Below, one piece after another: positions 16,619 through 23,372 of a stretch of 33,489 nt of DNA. Position 1 is the first letter of the stretch. The number at the start of each line of letters is the position of its first letter. This DNA is from an uncultured Roseburia sp. Its GTDB lineage: Bacteria; Bacillota; Clostridia; Lachnospirales; Lachnospiraceae. Under the pieces are notes generated by a model that had not been told where the DNA came from, did no database searches, and saw only the letters and a program-made list of their open reading frames with translations. Both the position numbers and the translations under genes were made by a program. The stretch covers positions 1 to 33,489 of the forward strand of contig CANRSX010000050.1 in assembly GCA_947642555.1 (NCBI GenBank), read 5' to 3'.

Positions 16619-16660
16619 TACTTTATAACATAGTCGGGATATCAATTACTATCACCATTT
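16619..16660 (-). promoter_or_regulatory. Promoter-like element B (recombinase 1)
   Basis: This is the second copy of the 42-bp element. The minus strand reads AAATGGTGATAGTA, ATTGATATCC and ends with the extended -10 TGTTATAAA (hexamer at 16622-16627). It lies just after the recombinase 2 stop and 20-50 bp before the terminator. Confidence 0.55.
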
Positions 16661-16667
16661 AACAGGA

Positions 16668-17699
16668 TCATGCCGCCATGCAGCGTTCAAATTCCTGCCG
16701 GATCCGTTTCTGGGTTTTTGCCACATAGTGTTTGCTGGTAATCTCGGCCGAGGAATGACCGAGCAGCACCTGAATGATTTCCAGCGCACAGCCGTTTTCG
16801 GCCAGGCGCGTCGCAAACGTCTTACGGAAGACATGTACCGTACAGATTTTATCCGTAATACCGGCCTGCACACACACGCTTTTCACCAGTTTCTGATAGG
16901 CCGGCCTGCGCATCCTTCTCACTTCCATTGTTCCATGTTCATTTCTGACTTTTCTGTCAGATACAAACAGCGCGTCATCGGTGTCTGTTCTTGTCTGCAG
17001 GTACTCGATCAGATGTTTCTTCGCCCGGACGTCAAGGTAAACGGTCCTTTCTTTATAATTTTTTTCCCCGATAAATGTTACTGCGCCAGTGATCAAATTG
17101 ACGTTGCTTCGATTCATTGCTTCGATTTCTCCGACGCGCACGCCGGTTGACAGCAGAAAATCTATAATCGCCTCATCCCTCTTTGATTTTTCCACATCGC
17201 GTACCGCAACTTCCTCTTCCATCGACAGGTGCCTGTTCGGTACTTCGGTCTGCTTGATGCCCTTTATTGCCTTAACAGGATTTCTGCTGATATATCCTTC
17301 GTCATGCAGCCACCCATAAAATGTGCTTAAATAGCGCTTCACATTGGCAACGGTGTTCGGCTTCGCTCGCTGGCTGTATATGGCGAGATAGTACTTGATG
17401 TCGTCTTTCGTGATATCCTTGTAATTTTTATTCACCTTTTCCAGCAGATCCCGGTTCTGCCGGATGTAATGACTGATCGTCTGTTCCCTGCATCCCTCCA
17501 GTTGTTTATTTGCTGCAAAAAGTTTTATCATGTACTCGTTATCATCCTGCTGTGTCGACAGCTCCGTACATTCCTCCTCAAAACGGATGCCGCGGAGCTT
17601 CAGACACAGCACTTCATCCAGCATGCGGAGCTGATCCGCGTTTAAATGATCCTGCATGACTATTATGATTTCATTGACAATAATTTCCTTCTTTTCCAT
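16668..17699 (-). CDS. Tyrosine recombinase, XerC/D-like (recombinase 2)
   Basis: A 343-residue protein from ATG 17699 with AAAGGGG eight bases upstream. Residues 55-150 form the SAM-like core-binding domain (NTVANVKRYLSTFYGWLHDE). Residues 160-335 form the catalytic domain with Arg188 (TGVRVGEIE), Lys in GEKNYKER, His289/Arg292 (HVFRKTFATRL), His315 (LLGHSS) and Tyr325 (KHYV), all present. It is closer to XerC/XerD than the window's integrase, and has no AP2-like N-terminal domain. Its position in the middle of the prophage argues against a plain integrase role. Possible roles are resolution of phage multimers, DNA inversion or regulation. Its upstream DNA carries LexA-like boxes and palindromes. 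Confidence 0.88.
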   Translation of the reverse strand: MEKKEIIVNEIIIVMQDHLNADQLRMLDEVLCLKLRGIRFEEECTELSTQQDDNEYMIKLFAANKQLEGCREQTISHYIRQNRDLLEKVNKNYKDITKDDIKYYLAIYSQRAKPNTVANVKRYLSTFYGWLHDEGYISRNPVKAIKGIKQTEVPNRHLSMEEEVAVRDVEKSKRDEAIIDFLLSTGVRVGEIEAMNRSNVNLITGAVTFIGEKNYKERTVYLDVRAKKHLIEYLQTRTDTDDALFVSDRKVRNEHGTMEVRRMRRPAYQKLVKSVCVQAGITDKICTVHVFRKTFATRLAENGCALEIIQVLLGHSSAEITSKHYVAKTQKRIRQEFERCMAA

Positions 17700-17725
17700 G
17701 GCATTTTCCCCTTTCTTTTCATGGT

Positions 17726-17769
17726 GGAAAGTGCTATAATACAATTGTTCGGAAAGTGTTATAGCACTT
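17726..17769. promoter_or_regulatory. Operator-like inverted repeat with a plus-strand extended -10
   Basis: AAGTGCTATAA (17729-17739) and TTATAGCACTT (17759-17769) are a perfect 11-bp inverted repeat with a 19-bp spacer. GTGTTATAGCAC is itself a palindrome. On the plus strand TGCTATAAT is an extended -10 promoter element. The site lies 30-70 bp upstream of recombinase 2. Confidence 0.55.
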
Positions 17770-17774
17770 CATTG

Positions 17775-17804
17775 ACGGCGGTCTTGCAGGACTGCCGTTT
17801 TTTT
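17775..17804 (+). terminator. Intrinsic terminator, plus strand
   Basis: ACGGCGGTC pairs with GACTGCCGT (one G-T pair) over a TTGCAG loop, followed by seven T. It lies about 30 bp downstream of the plus-strand extended -10, so the product would be an RNA of roughly 60 nt. Confidence 0.8.
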
Positions 17805-17815
17805 GTATCTGTGAA

Positions 17816-17841
17816 GAACATATGTTGCGAAAATATGTTCG
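17816..17841. promoter_or_regulatory. Two adjacent LexA/DinR-like boxes
   Basis: CGAAAATATGTTCG (17828-17841) differs at one position from the Firmicute SOS box CGAAC-N4-GTTCG. Directly beside it is GAACATATGTTG (17816-17827), a weaker match. They lie upstream of recombinase 2. I cannot place a -35/-10 pair exactly against them. Confidence 0.5.
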
Positions 17842-17860
17842 GATCATGATTATTTTTTTA

Positions 17861-17878
17861 CCGGGCTGTTCTGCCCGG
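17861..17878. other. Hairpin after the cytosine methyltransferase gene
   Basis: CCGGGC and GCCCGG pair over a 6-nt loop two bases after the methyltransferase stop codon. There is no U-tract on the minus strand; on the plus strand only CTTT follows. It probably marks the end of the early operon. Confidence 0.45.
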
Positions 17879-17880
17879 CT

Positions 17881-19506
17881 TTAAACTACAAATCTTATCT
17901 GTTCGGATTCCGTATCGATCCTCATATTGCCTGTCCTTTTGCATCTGCACATCTCCGGCAGATTCGCCCGGACAAGCGCCTCCGGTACTGGCGGACATAC
18001 TGCATTTCCGCAACGCCTGACCTGCTCGCTCCTTGGATATGCTTTCCCGTCACAATCATGATCGATGATGTAATCAGGCGGAAAGCCCTGGCATCCGTAC
18101 AGCTCTTTGGGCTCAAGCATCCGCAGGCCAATATCAGCAATCATATAATCTGTTCCCTGTATCGTTACCAGTCCAAAATGATCATGTGTCGGTATCGTGT
18201 CCAGCGGCTCGCGTATATCCTGTCCCGTCCCCTGTCCGTAGTATTTAATCAGGAATGCTTTTACCTCCGCAAAGTGCCCGCCCTGTGCAGTAATCGCTGA
18301 TAACGGATCTTTTATATTGCGTGCATCGCAATTATTATTTAACTGAGCCAGAAACGCTGAAACCACCCCGTATCGATTTGACGTATCTAATGTCGCAACC
18401 GGATTGCGAACGTCCTGACCTCTGACTTCCTGACCCGATTTCTCTGAGTGATACTGTATCAGCGCAGTAGATTCAAATTCTACCTGTATCAGACAGTGTT
18501 CATTTTTGCTTACCACTGTCGCTAGCGGTTCCCGTACATCTTTACTTCTGTCCTTTGCAAACCCGGTCTGCCCGATCTGCATCATGTATGGTTCGCATAA
18601 ATAATGTTTTGCATTGCCCACTATTGTCGGCAACGGTTCTTTCGCGCTGTGTATCCTCGGTTTCTGTCCTTCCCGTTCTCCATATCCGATCGGGATTATA
18701 AACGGATCGGCGTTGTCAATAACATACTTTTTTAATCCCCTGGCAATCCGCGACATTGTTTTTTCTGCCAGTGGCCTTACCGCACGGATCCCGTATTTTT
18801 CCCGTATTTCCTCCGATGTATCAAAGATGGACGGACAGGGAATGGAAAAATCTATCTGTGTATCCGCTCCATTGTATGCCTTAAGCATTCCGGATTTTAC
18901 AGCATCGCTTTCGGCCGGACCGTGTGTCGGCTTTGGCCACACAATCGGACGCCCGTCACATCTCGCAATCATGAAGAAACGTCTGCGCATGGTCGGCGCT
19001 CCGTAATCTGCTGCAATAAGCTCCCTGCTCTCTACTTTATACCCGAGATTTTCCAGCTGACTTATAAATTTTCTGTATATTGTCCCCTTTTTCGCTCCGA
19101 TCGGATGCTTCCGTCTCCCGAGCGGCCCCCATGTCTGAAACTCCGGCACATTTTCCAGCATGATCACATCCGGACGGACAAGCCCCGCCCACCTGCAGGC
19201 CACCCATGCCAGGCCGCGGATATTTTTATCCTTTGGCTTTCCCCCTTTTGCCCGGCTGAAATGCTTACAGTCGGGCGAAAACCAGGCAAGCGCTACCGGT
19301 CTCCCTGCACATACTTTTACCGGGTCTATCATCCATACATCCTCGCAATAGTGTCTTGTTGCCGGATGATTTGCTTTGTGCATCCTGATCGCTTCGGGGT
19401 CGTGGTTAATCGCAATATCAACGCTGATCCCCGTCGCCATCTCTATGCCGGTGCTGGCTCCGCCGCCCCCGGCAAAATTGTCCACAAATAATTTTCCGTC
19501 TATCAT
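17881..19506 (-). CDS. DNA (cytosine-5) methyltransferase
   Basis: A 541-residue enzyme from ATG 19506 with AGGAGAT just upstream; the frame is open to 19617 but that would overlap the previous gene. Motif I is FVDNFAGGGGASTG (7-20), motif IV SPDCKHFS with catalytic Cys80, motif VI ENVPEF (118-123), motif VIII TMRRRFFMIA (172-181) and motif X CGNAVCPPVPEAL (499-511). All essential motifs are present. Between VIII and IX are five spaced copies of a P(L/V)xT(I/V/L) repeat near residues 289, 326, 368, 399 and 433, in the target-recognition region. No cognate restriction enzyme is seen, so it is a solitary modifier, likely protecting phage DNA. Confidence 0.93.
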   Translation of the reverse strand: MIDGKLFVDNFAGGGGASTGIEMATGISVDIAINHDPEAIRMHKANHPATRHYCEDVWMIDPVKVCAGRPVALAWFSPDCKHFSRAKGGKPKDKNIRGLAWVACRWAGLVRPDVIMLENVPEFQTWGPLGRRKHPIGAKKGTIYRKFISQLENLGYKVESRELIAADYGAPTMRRRFFMIARCDGRPIVWPKPTHGPAESDAVKSGMLKAYNGADTQIDFSIPCPSIFDTSEEIREKYGIRAVRPLAEKTMSRIARGLKKYVIDNADPFIIPIGYGEREGQKPRIHSAKEPLPTIVGNAKHYLCEPYMMQIGQTGFAKDRSKDVREPLATVVSKNEHCLIQVEFESTALIQYHSEKSGQEVRGQDVRNPVATLDTSNRYGVVSAFLAQLNNNCDARNIKDPLSAITAQGGHFAEVKAFLIKYYGQGTGQDIREPLDTIPTHDHFGLVTIQGTDYMIADIGLRMLEPKELYGCQGFPPDYIIDHDCDGKAYPRSEQVRRCGNAVCPPVPEALVRANLPEMCRCKRTGNMRIDTESEQIRFVV

Positions 19507-19561
19507 ATCTCCTGGAACCGGGTACCCTTTCTGCGCGCTGGTTCGGCTCCTTCCTGTTGAT

Positions 19562-19996
19562 TTATTCTGTCCAGTTCCACAAGCCCTGTTTTCCGCCTGC
19601 AGGGACTGGTGTGTCAAAAACTACCGGGTCTTCCATCACCCAGGCATAGCGGCCTGGTGTGAAATCACCGAATGTATACTCATCCGGGTGCTGCGCCCTG
19701 ATCAGCTCCGCTATCGCATCATCAATCCTGACACAGTTTACAAGATCTGCTTGCCCGATGATTGCCCTGAACGGAAGCTTTTGCAGATCCTCATCGCTTC
19801 CTATTCCGGCACCTTTAAAATACAGCAGTCTCTCTTCCCGCCCTCCGCATACATCAAGCATATAGTCACGACGTGCCATGCCGGCATGGATCAGAATCCC
19901 GCCACGGTAACTGGTTCTCCATGACCTGGTTTCTATCCGTTTTTTCCCCGTTGCAAGCAGCGTCGCCCACGGCTGGATAATTGTAAGTGCCTTCAT
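19562..19996 (-). CDS. ASCH-domain protein
   Basis: A 144-residue protein starting MKALTIIQPWATLLATGKK. The IQPWA..ATGKK.IETRSW signature, then YRGGILIHAG, the middle segment LPFRAIIGQADLVNCVRI and GRYAWVMEDPVVFDTPVPAG are hallmarks of the ASCH (PUA-like) fold. ASCH proteins bind RNA or modified nucleobases; one bacterial member, YqfB, hydrolyses N4-acetylcytidine. The gene sits between two DNA methylase genes, which suggests a role in sensing or handling modified bases. The gap to the methyltransferase start is 55 bp. Confidence 0.85.
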   Translation of the reverse strand: MKALTIIQPWATLLATGKKRIETRSWRTSYRGGILIHAGMARRDYMLDVCGGREERLLYFKGAGIGSDEDLQKLPFRAIIGQADLVNCVRIDDAIAELIRAQHPDEYTFGDFTPGRYAWVMEDPVVFDTPVPAGGKQGLWNWTE

Positions 19997-20069
19997 CTGC
20001 CTTTCGTCTCCTTCCTGCGTTAATGTCCGGTTTAACTAATTTCAAATCACAATTTCATCTAAAACCCTG

Positions 20070-20873
20070 CTATTCGCCTAAGCTTAGTTCAAATTCTTGC
20101 TGGCCTATTTCATAGTTCATCCATAGCGTTTCCATTCTAGGGATACCAGCTTCTGCCTGTGTTTTTTTCTGCACTTTCTTCCATCCTTGAAGCGTATCAT
20201 TGTACAAATCATTATCGTATCCTGACAGCAACACCTTGCCTTTATGGCTTTTCAAGATCTTCAGGAGTTCCACATGCTCTGAATCCTCCATTTCATGCCG
20301 ATACAAATGATCTTTCCGTGTTCCATGCAAATATGGCGGATCAGCATAGATAAATACATCTGGTGTATCATACCGTTTAATCACTTCCACTGCTGACAGA
20401 TTCTCAATCTGAGCATTTTTCAAACGTTCGCTGGCCTCCAGCAATCTTTCCGGCAGATTTCTCCATTCTTTTGTAGTATGTGGACTTCTGCTCTGCTGGC
20501 TACTCCGAAAACCATTTCGATACAAGTTACTGCACCCGAATCCTTGCCAGCACCTCACTGCAAATTTCCTTGCCCTTTCTAAATCAGAATCCTCCGAAAG
20601 GATTTCGCATGATTCGTAATATTCATCCCGACCAAAGGGCGTCATGTACAGTAGCTCCGCCAGCTCCTTCGAATGATTTCTGATCATTCTGAAATAGTTC
20701 ACAACATTTCCATCCAAATCATTCAGGGTTTCGATTCTGGATGGAAGCTTATTAAAAAATACTGCTCCACTCCCGAAGTATGGTTCCAAATACACTTCGT
20801 GTGGCGGTATGTATTCACAAATCCATCCAACGATTCGGTTCTTCGCCCCGGGATATTTTAAAACACATTTCAT
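20070..20873 (-). CDS. DNA adenine methylase, Dam / D12 class
   Basis: A 267-residue enzyme from ATG 20873, five bases after AAGGAG; a longer frame to 21035 overlaps the next gene. It begins MKCVLKYPGAKNRIVGWI, with motif I EPYFGSGAVFF (30-40), NDLDGNVVNYF (51-61) and the catalytic DPPY at 178-181 (IYADPPYLHG). This order, FxGxG before DPPY, is that of the N6-adenine methylases of the Dam family. The end QQEFELSLGE is short. DNA around this gene is more AT-rich than its neighbours, hinting at separate acquisition. It could protect phage DNA from host restriction or affect regulation. Confidence 0.92.
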   Translation of the reverse strand: MKCVLKYPGAKNRIVGWICEYIPPHEVYLEPYFGSGAVFFNKLPSRIETLNDLDGNVVNYFRMIRNHSKELAELLYMTPFGRDEYYESCEILSEDSDLERARKFAVRCWQGFGCSNLYRNGFRSSQQSRSPHTTKEWRNLPERLLEASERLKNAQIENLSAVEVIKRYDTPDVFIYADPPYLHGTRKDHLYRHEMEDSEHVELLKILKSHKGKVLLSGYDNDLYNDTLQGWKKVQKKTQAEAGIPRMETLWMNYEIGQQEFELSLGE

Positions 20874-20887
20874 TTCTTCTCCTTCTT

Positions 20888-21355
20888 TCAGCGAAACCCT
20901 GATTTTTTTAATGCGACTTCGGCTTCTTCTCGGGTGAGGAAAACCTGTTTCCCAATGGCATATTCTGAAAATCCGTTTACATTGCTGTAAAATCCTTTTC
21001 CATCTTTCAATTCCCAACCATACAGCCTGCCACATTCGGAAGCGTGAACCGCTATTACAACATACGGTTGGATCCTTCCCCGGGATTCCTGAACTTCATA
21101 CACTGTATCCCCTACCGCGCAAGGCAGTTTCAGCAGTTTTCCTTGTTCCTCCAGGTCTTTATACTTCTTTAGTTCGGATACCAATTTATAACACCTCTGC
21201 AATACAGAGAAGGTAAACATGTTATCTCTTTCTTCCTGCCCTTTTGCCGCACACTTAATTTCGATTAAATCCTTTTCAATGTCTCTCTCCATGCTCCTTT
21301 TCCTTCCACGATTCCCTTCCGCCATTTTCCTGACAAGCACTGCAAACTGCATCAT
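20888..21355 (-). CDS. Phage protein of unknown function (LPCxVGDTVY family)
   Basis: A 155-residue protein; ATG 21355 follows GAGGAATTATAACA. Residues 35-75 are helical and charged. Then come KDLEEQGKLLKLPCAVGDTV, a beta-rich segment RIQPYVVIAVHASECGRLYG and the end IGKQVFLTREEAEVALKKSG. This architecture recurs in small proteins of Clostridia phages and plasmids, but I know of no function for it. The C-terminal FLTREEAE motif is typical of that group. The gene is co-transcribed with the Dam gene 14 bp downstream. Confidence 0.7.
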   Translation of the reverse strand: MMQFAVLVRKMAEGNRGRKRSMERDIEKDLIEIKCAAKGQEERDNMFTFSVLQRCYKLVSELKKYKDLEEQGKLLKLPCAVGDTVYEVQESRGRIQPYVVIAVHASECGRLYGWELKDGKGFYSNVNGFSEYAIGKQVFLTREEAEVALKKSGFR

Positions 21356-21357
21356 TG

Positions 21358-21576
21358 TTATAATTCCTCGAATTCCTTTTCCAGCCTTGCATATTCTCCA
21401 ACACATAATCCATACAAAAGATCTCTGCCGTCGTCGGAAAGCTTTATGGCCTCATTGATTGTGCATCCCTGCGCGATTATGTACGCACATCTGCCCTGAT
21501 CTTCCATCCATTCGCTGACTCTTTCCAGCTCTTTCATCCTTCGCTGTATCTCATTCGCTCTTTTCAGGTTTTCCAT
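21358..21576 (-). CDS. Small helical protein, unknown
   Basis: A 72-residue protein; ATG 21576 with AGGA five bases upstream is preferred, though ATG 21582 and an upstream start at 21600 are in frame. It reads MENLKRANEIQRRMKELERV, then CAYIIAQGCTINEAIKLSDD and LYGLCVGEYARLEKEFEEL. It is almost fully helical, probably a coiled coil. It overlaps the end of the preceding gene by 26 bp. I do not recognise the family. Confidence 0.6.
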   Translation of the reverse strand: MENLKRANEIQRRMKELERVSEWMEDQGRCAYIIAQGCTINEAIKLSDDGRDLLYGLCVGEYARLEKEFEEL

Positions 21577-22051
21577 CTTCATCCTGTCTGCGCCCCTCAC
21601 CTTTCTTTTCAGCCGCTCTGATACCCCTTTTGATTAAATGGGTCAGACCATCATCTCCTATGTCCTGATCTCTGTTCTCCTTCTCCTGTTTCTTCCGGCA
21701 TTTTTCTAAGGCCGCATCATAATCATACTCAATCTGTTCCGCCAGCCTGGCAGCCATTTCCGCAAACTTTTTCCGGTAATATGCCTGGTACTGGATATCG
21801 TCCCCTCTGACCTCGTCCAGCGTCTTAATATAATCATGCAGCATACAGATAATCAGCACCACATCCCCGTATGAGCAGCTGACAACATAGTCACACATCA
21901 GGCGGAGATTAACGGCATGTTCAATCATCACCTGTTTTTCGCTCTCTCTGGATACCTGCTGTTCAGCTGCATGGAGTAACCGGAGCTTCTCTTTAAGTCC
22001 TTTCGTTTCCTTTGGTTCTGTCCCGGTCTTCTGTTGGACCTCACATTTCAC
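21551..22051 (-). CDS. Unknown early phage protein, helical
   Basis: A 166-residue protein that overlaps the YopX gene by four bases (ATGA at 22048-22051), showing coupled translation. It is helical, with a charged N-terminus (TEPKETKGLKEKLRLLHAAE), a central cysteine-containing helix LRLMCDYVVSCSYGDVVLII and a coiled-coil region near residue 110. The last 30 residues are basic and low complexity. No catalytic motif or known fold is apparent. Confidence 0.65.
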   Translation of the reverse strand: MKCEVQQKTGTEPKETKGLKEKLRLLHAAEQQVSRESEKQVMIEHAVNLRLMCDYVVSCSYGDVVLIICMLHDYIKTLDEVRGDDIQYQAYYRKKFAEMAARLAEQIEYDYDAALEKCRKKQEKENRDQDIGDDGLTHLIKRGIRAAEKKGEGRRQDEDGKPEKSE

Positions 22052-22434
22052 ACGCCCACCTCCTCCAGTCTTCGCGCATCATCGTGATCAGGATTGTCAG
22101 CAATATTCCCGATAACCTCCATGATCTTCTCGCAGACGCACTGTCCGACATACAACGCATCGTGATTATCATCATCTGGCCGGATTGTAAATGCCGCATC
22201 CGGAAAGCTCCATTCCACACGTCCCGTCCATTCTCCATCAATCCGCACCCTGTCGTTTTCAAAAATCATCACGTCATTATCGTCTTCTGCGCCTGAAAAC
22301 TGACATACTGTCTCTGTATGCACTTCTATGAATCTCATGGATGCCGGCTCGAAAATACAATTGAGAAAACCGGCATAATACCCCAGCACCCACTCCCCGT
22401 TGTCTTTGCACTTTGCTCTGCACAGTAAATTCAT
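22048..22434 (-). CDS. YopX-family protein
   Basis: A 128-residue protein from ATG 22434 after AGGAGGGCTGG. It shows the YopX pattern: KCKDNGEWVLGYYAGF at the start, the middle VMIFENDRVRIDGEWTGRVE and the end IMEVIGNIADNPDHDDARRL (EVIGNI.DNP is the signature). YopX proteins are common in Firmicute phages and form multimers; their function is unknown. It belongs to the distal early operon. Confidence 0.85.
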   Translation of the reverse strand: MNLLCRAKCKDNGEWVLGYYAGFLNCIFEPASMRFIEVHTETVCQFSGAEDDNDVMIFENDRVRIDGEWTGRVEWSFPDAAFTIRPDDDNHDALYVGQCVCEKIMEVIGNIADNPDHDDARRLEEVGV

Positions 22435-22443
22435 CCAGCCCTC

Positions 22444-22815
22444 CTATTCCACCCTGTTTTTAAACTCCCGCGGCCCGAACAGATACTTTTCTTCGGCGAT
22501 CTGCTCATTCTGCAGCCTCCGCAGGGCTTTGAGCAGAACCTGATTCTGCTTGTCCGTATAAAACTTACAGATGTGCTCATACAGCTTCGCCCGGTCCTTC
22601 GCCATCCGCCTTGCCCGACGACTCTGCTGGAGCCTTGTGCAGATCCGGTTCCGTTCATTCCTGTTCGGCGCGAGCTCGATGTCGTGAAGAAATGTCTGCA
22701 GCTTCCGATCCTCTTCACCGACATCAGCATAAGCAGATTCATACTTACACTTCGCGTCCTCTAAAAAATTCAGGAAATCCGTTATGATCTCACTCGGATT
22801 TTTCCCCGTCTCCAC
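22444..22815 (-). CDS. Unknown helical protein
   Basis: A 123-residue protein from GTG 22815, nine bases after AAAGGGGG. It is helical and charged: NPSEIITDFLNFLEDAKCKY, then a basic stretch RLQQSRRARRMAKDRAKLYE and the end LLKALRRLQNEQIAEEKYLF. The basic central helix could bind nucleic acid. It resembles no family that I can name. The gap to YopX is nine bases, so it is in the same transcript. Confidence 0.65.
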   Translation of the reverse strand: METGKNPSEIITDFLNFLEDAKCKYESAYADVGEEDRKLQTFLHDIELAPNRNERNRICTRLQQSRRARRMAKDRAKLYEHICKFYTDKQNQVLLKALRRLQNEQIAEEKYLFGPREFKNRVE

Positions 22816-22836
22816 TGCCTGGAACCCCCTTTCCGC

Positions 22837-23028
22837 TTATACGATCCGCCCGAACCGGGATGCAAGGAACCCCCGGTAACTGCCGGTAAAATCAGGCCTG
22901 CCGGCCGGATCAGCCACGACTTCCGCTGCGTCATAGCAGCATTCGCATCTGCCTTTGCACCCGCGCCGTTTAAAATCCCTGTCGTCCATGTCTTTAATCC
23001 ACATATTCATCGCATTACACCACTTCAC
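22837..23028 (-). CDS. Small cysteine-rich protein
   Basis: A 63-residue protein from GTG 23028, overlapping the preceding gene by four bases. An ATG at 23010 is also in frame. Cysteines cluster in RRGCKGRCECCYDAAEV, which could bind zinc. The C-terminus reads DFTGSYRGFLASRFGRIV. No family is recognised, but the overlap and ribosome site GGAGGTGAG support that it is translated. Confidence 0.55.
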   Translation of the reverse strand: MKWCNAMNMWIKDMDDRDFKRRGCKGRCECCYDAAEVVADPAGRPDFTGSYRGFLASRFGRIV

Positions 23029-23351
23029 CTGTCACTCACCTCCAGTCTCATCACGTCCACGCCGGTCTCCTCCCGTATGGCTTCATTCATGCTCTCAAAA
23101 TAGTCAGGCAGCTCTTCGAGATACTTCATCTGCTCGTCGACATATTCCAGATACCGGATGATCCGCGTCTGCCCATATCCCAAACGATCATGCAGATATG
23201 CGACCGAGACAACAAGAAACATATCCAGCGCCCGTCTTACAGACTCATCCCGTTCCTTTTTCTGCGCTGCCACATAGAGCGGGTCCTGCATCGCGGCCTG
23301 CACCATCCTGTGCACCTGCCTCTTTTTCAGCTCTTTGTCGGCCCATCCCAT
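23025..23351 (-). CDS. Unknown protein next to the replication initiator
   Basis: A 108-residue helical protein beginning MGWADKELKKRQVHRMVQAA. It has a hydrophobic segment RRALDMFLVVSVAYLHDRLG, then GYGQTRIIRYLEYVDEQMKY and an acidic end. There is no Walker A motif, so it is not a DnaC/DnaI-type helicase loader even though it occupies the place where such a gene often lies. It might help replication, but this is inferred only from its neighbour. Confidence 0.7.
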   Translation of the reverse strand: MGWADKELKKRQVHRMVQAAMQDPLYVAAQKKERDESVRRALDMFLVVSVAYLHDRLGYGQTRIIRYLEYVDEQMKYLEELPDYFESMNEAIREETGVDVMRLEVSDR

Positions 23352-23372
23352 CGCCTGATATCCTCCCTTCCA

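Noticed and set aside
17729..17769. Xer/dif-type recombination site or invertible promoter
   Set aside because: The inverted repeat arms are 11 bp, but the 19-bp spacer is too long for a 6-8 bp crossover region and too short for an invertible segment.
22431..22742. Minus-strand frame of 103 codons
   Set aside because: It is out of frame with the better 123-residue gene at 22444-22815, which has a ribosome site and balanced composition.
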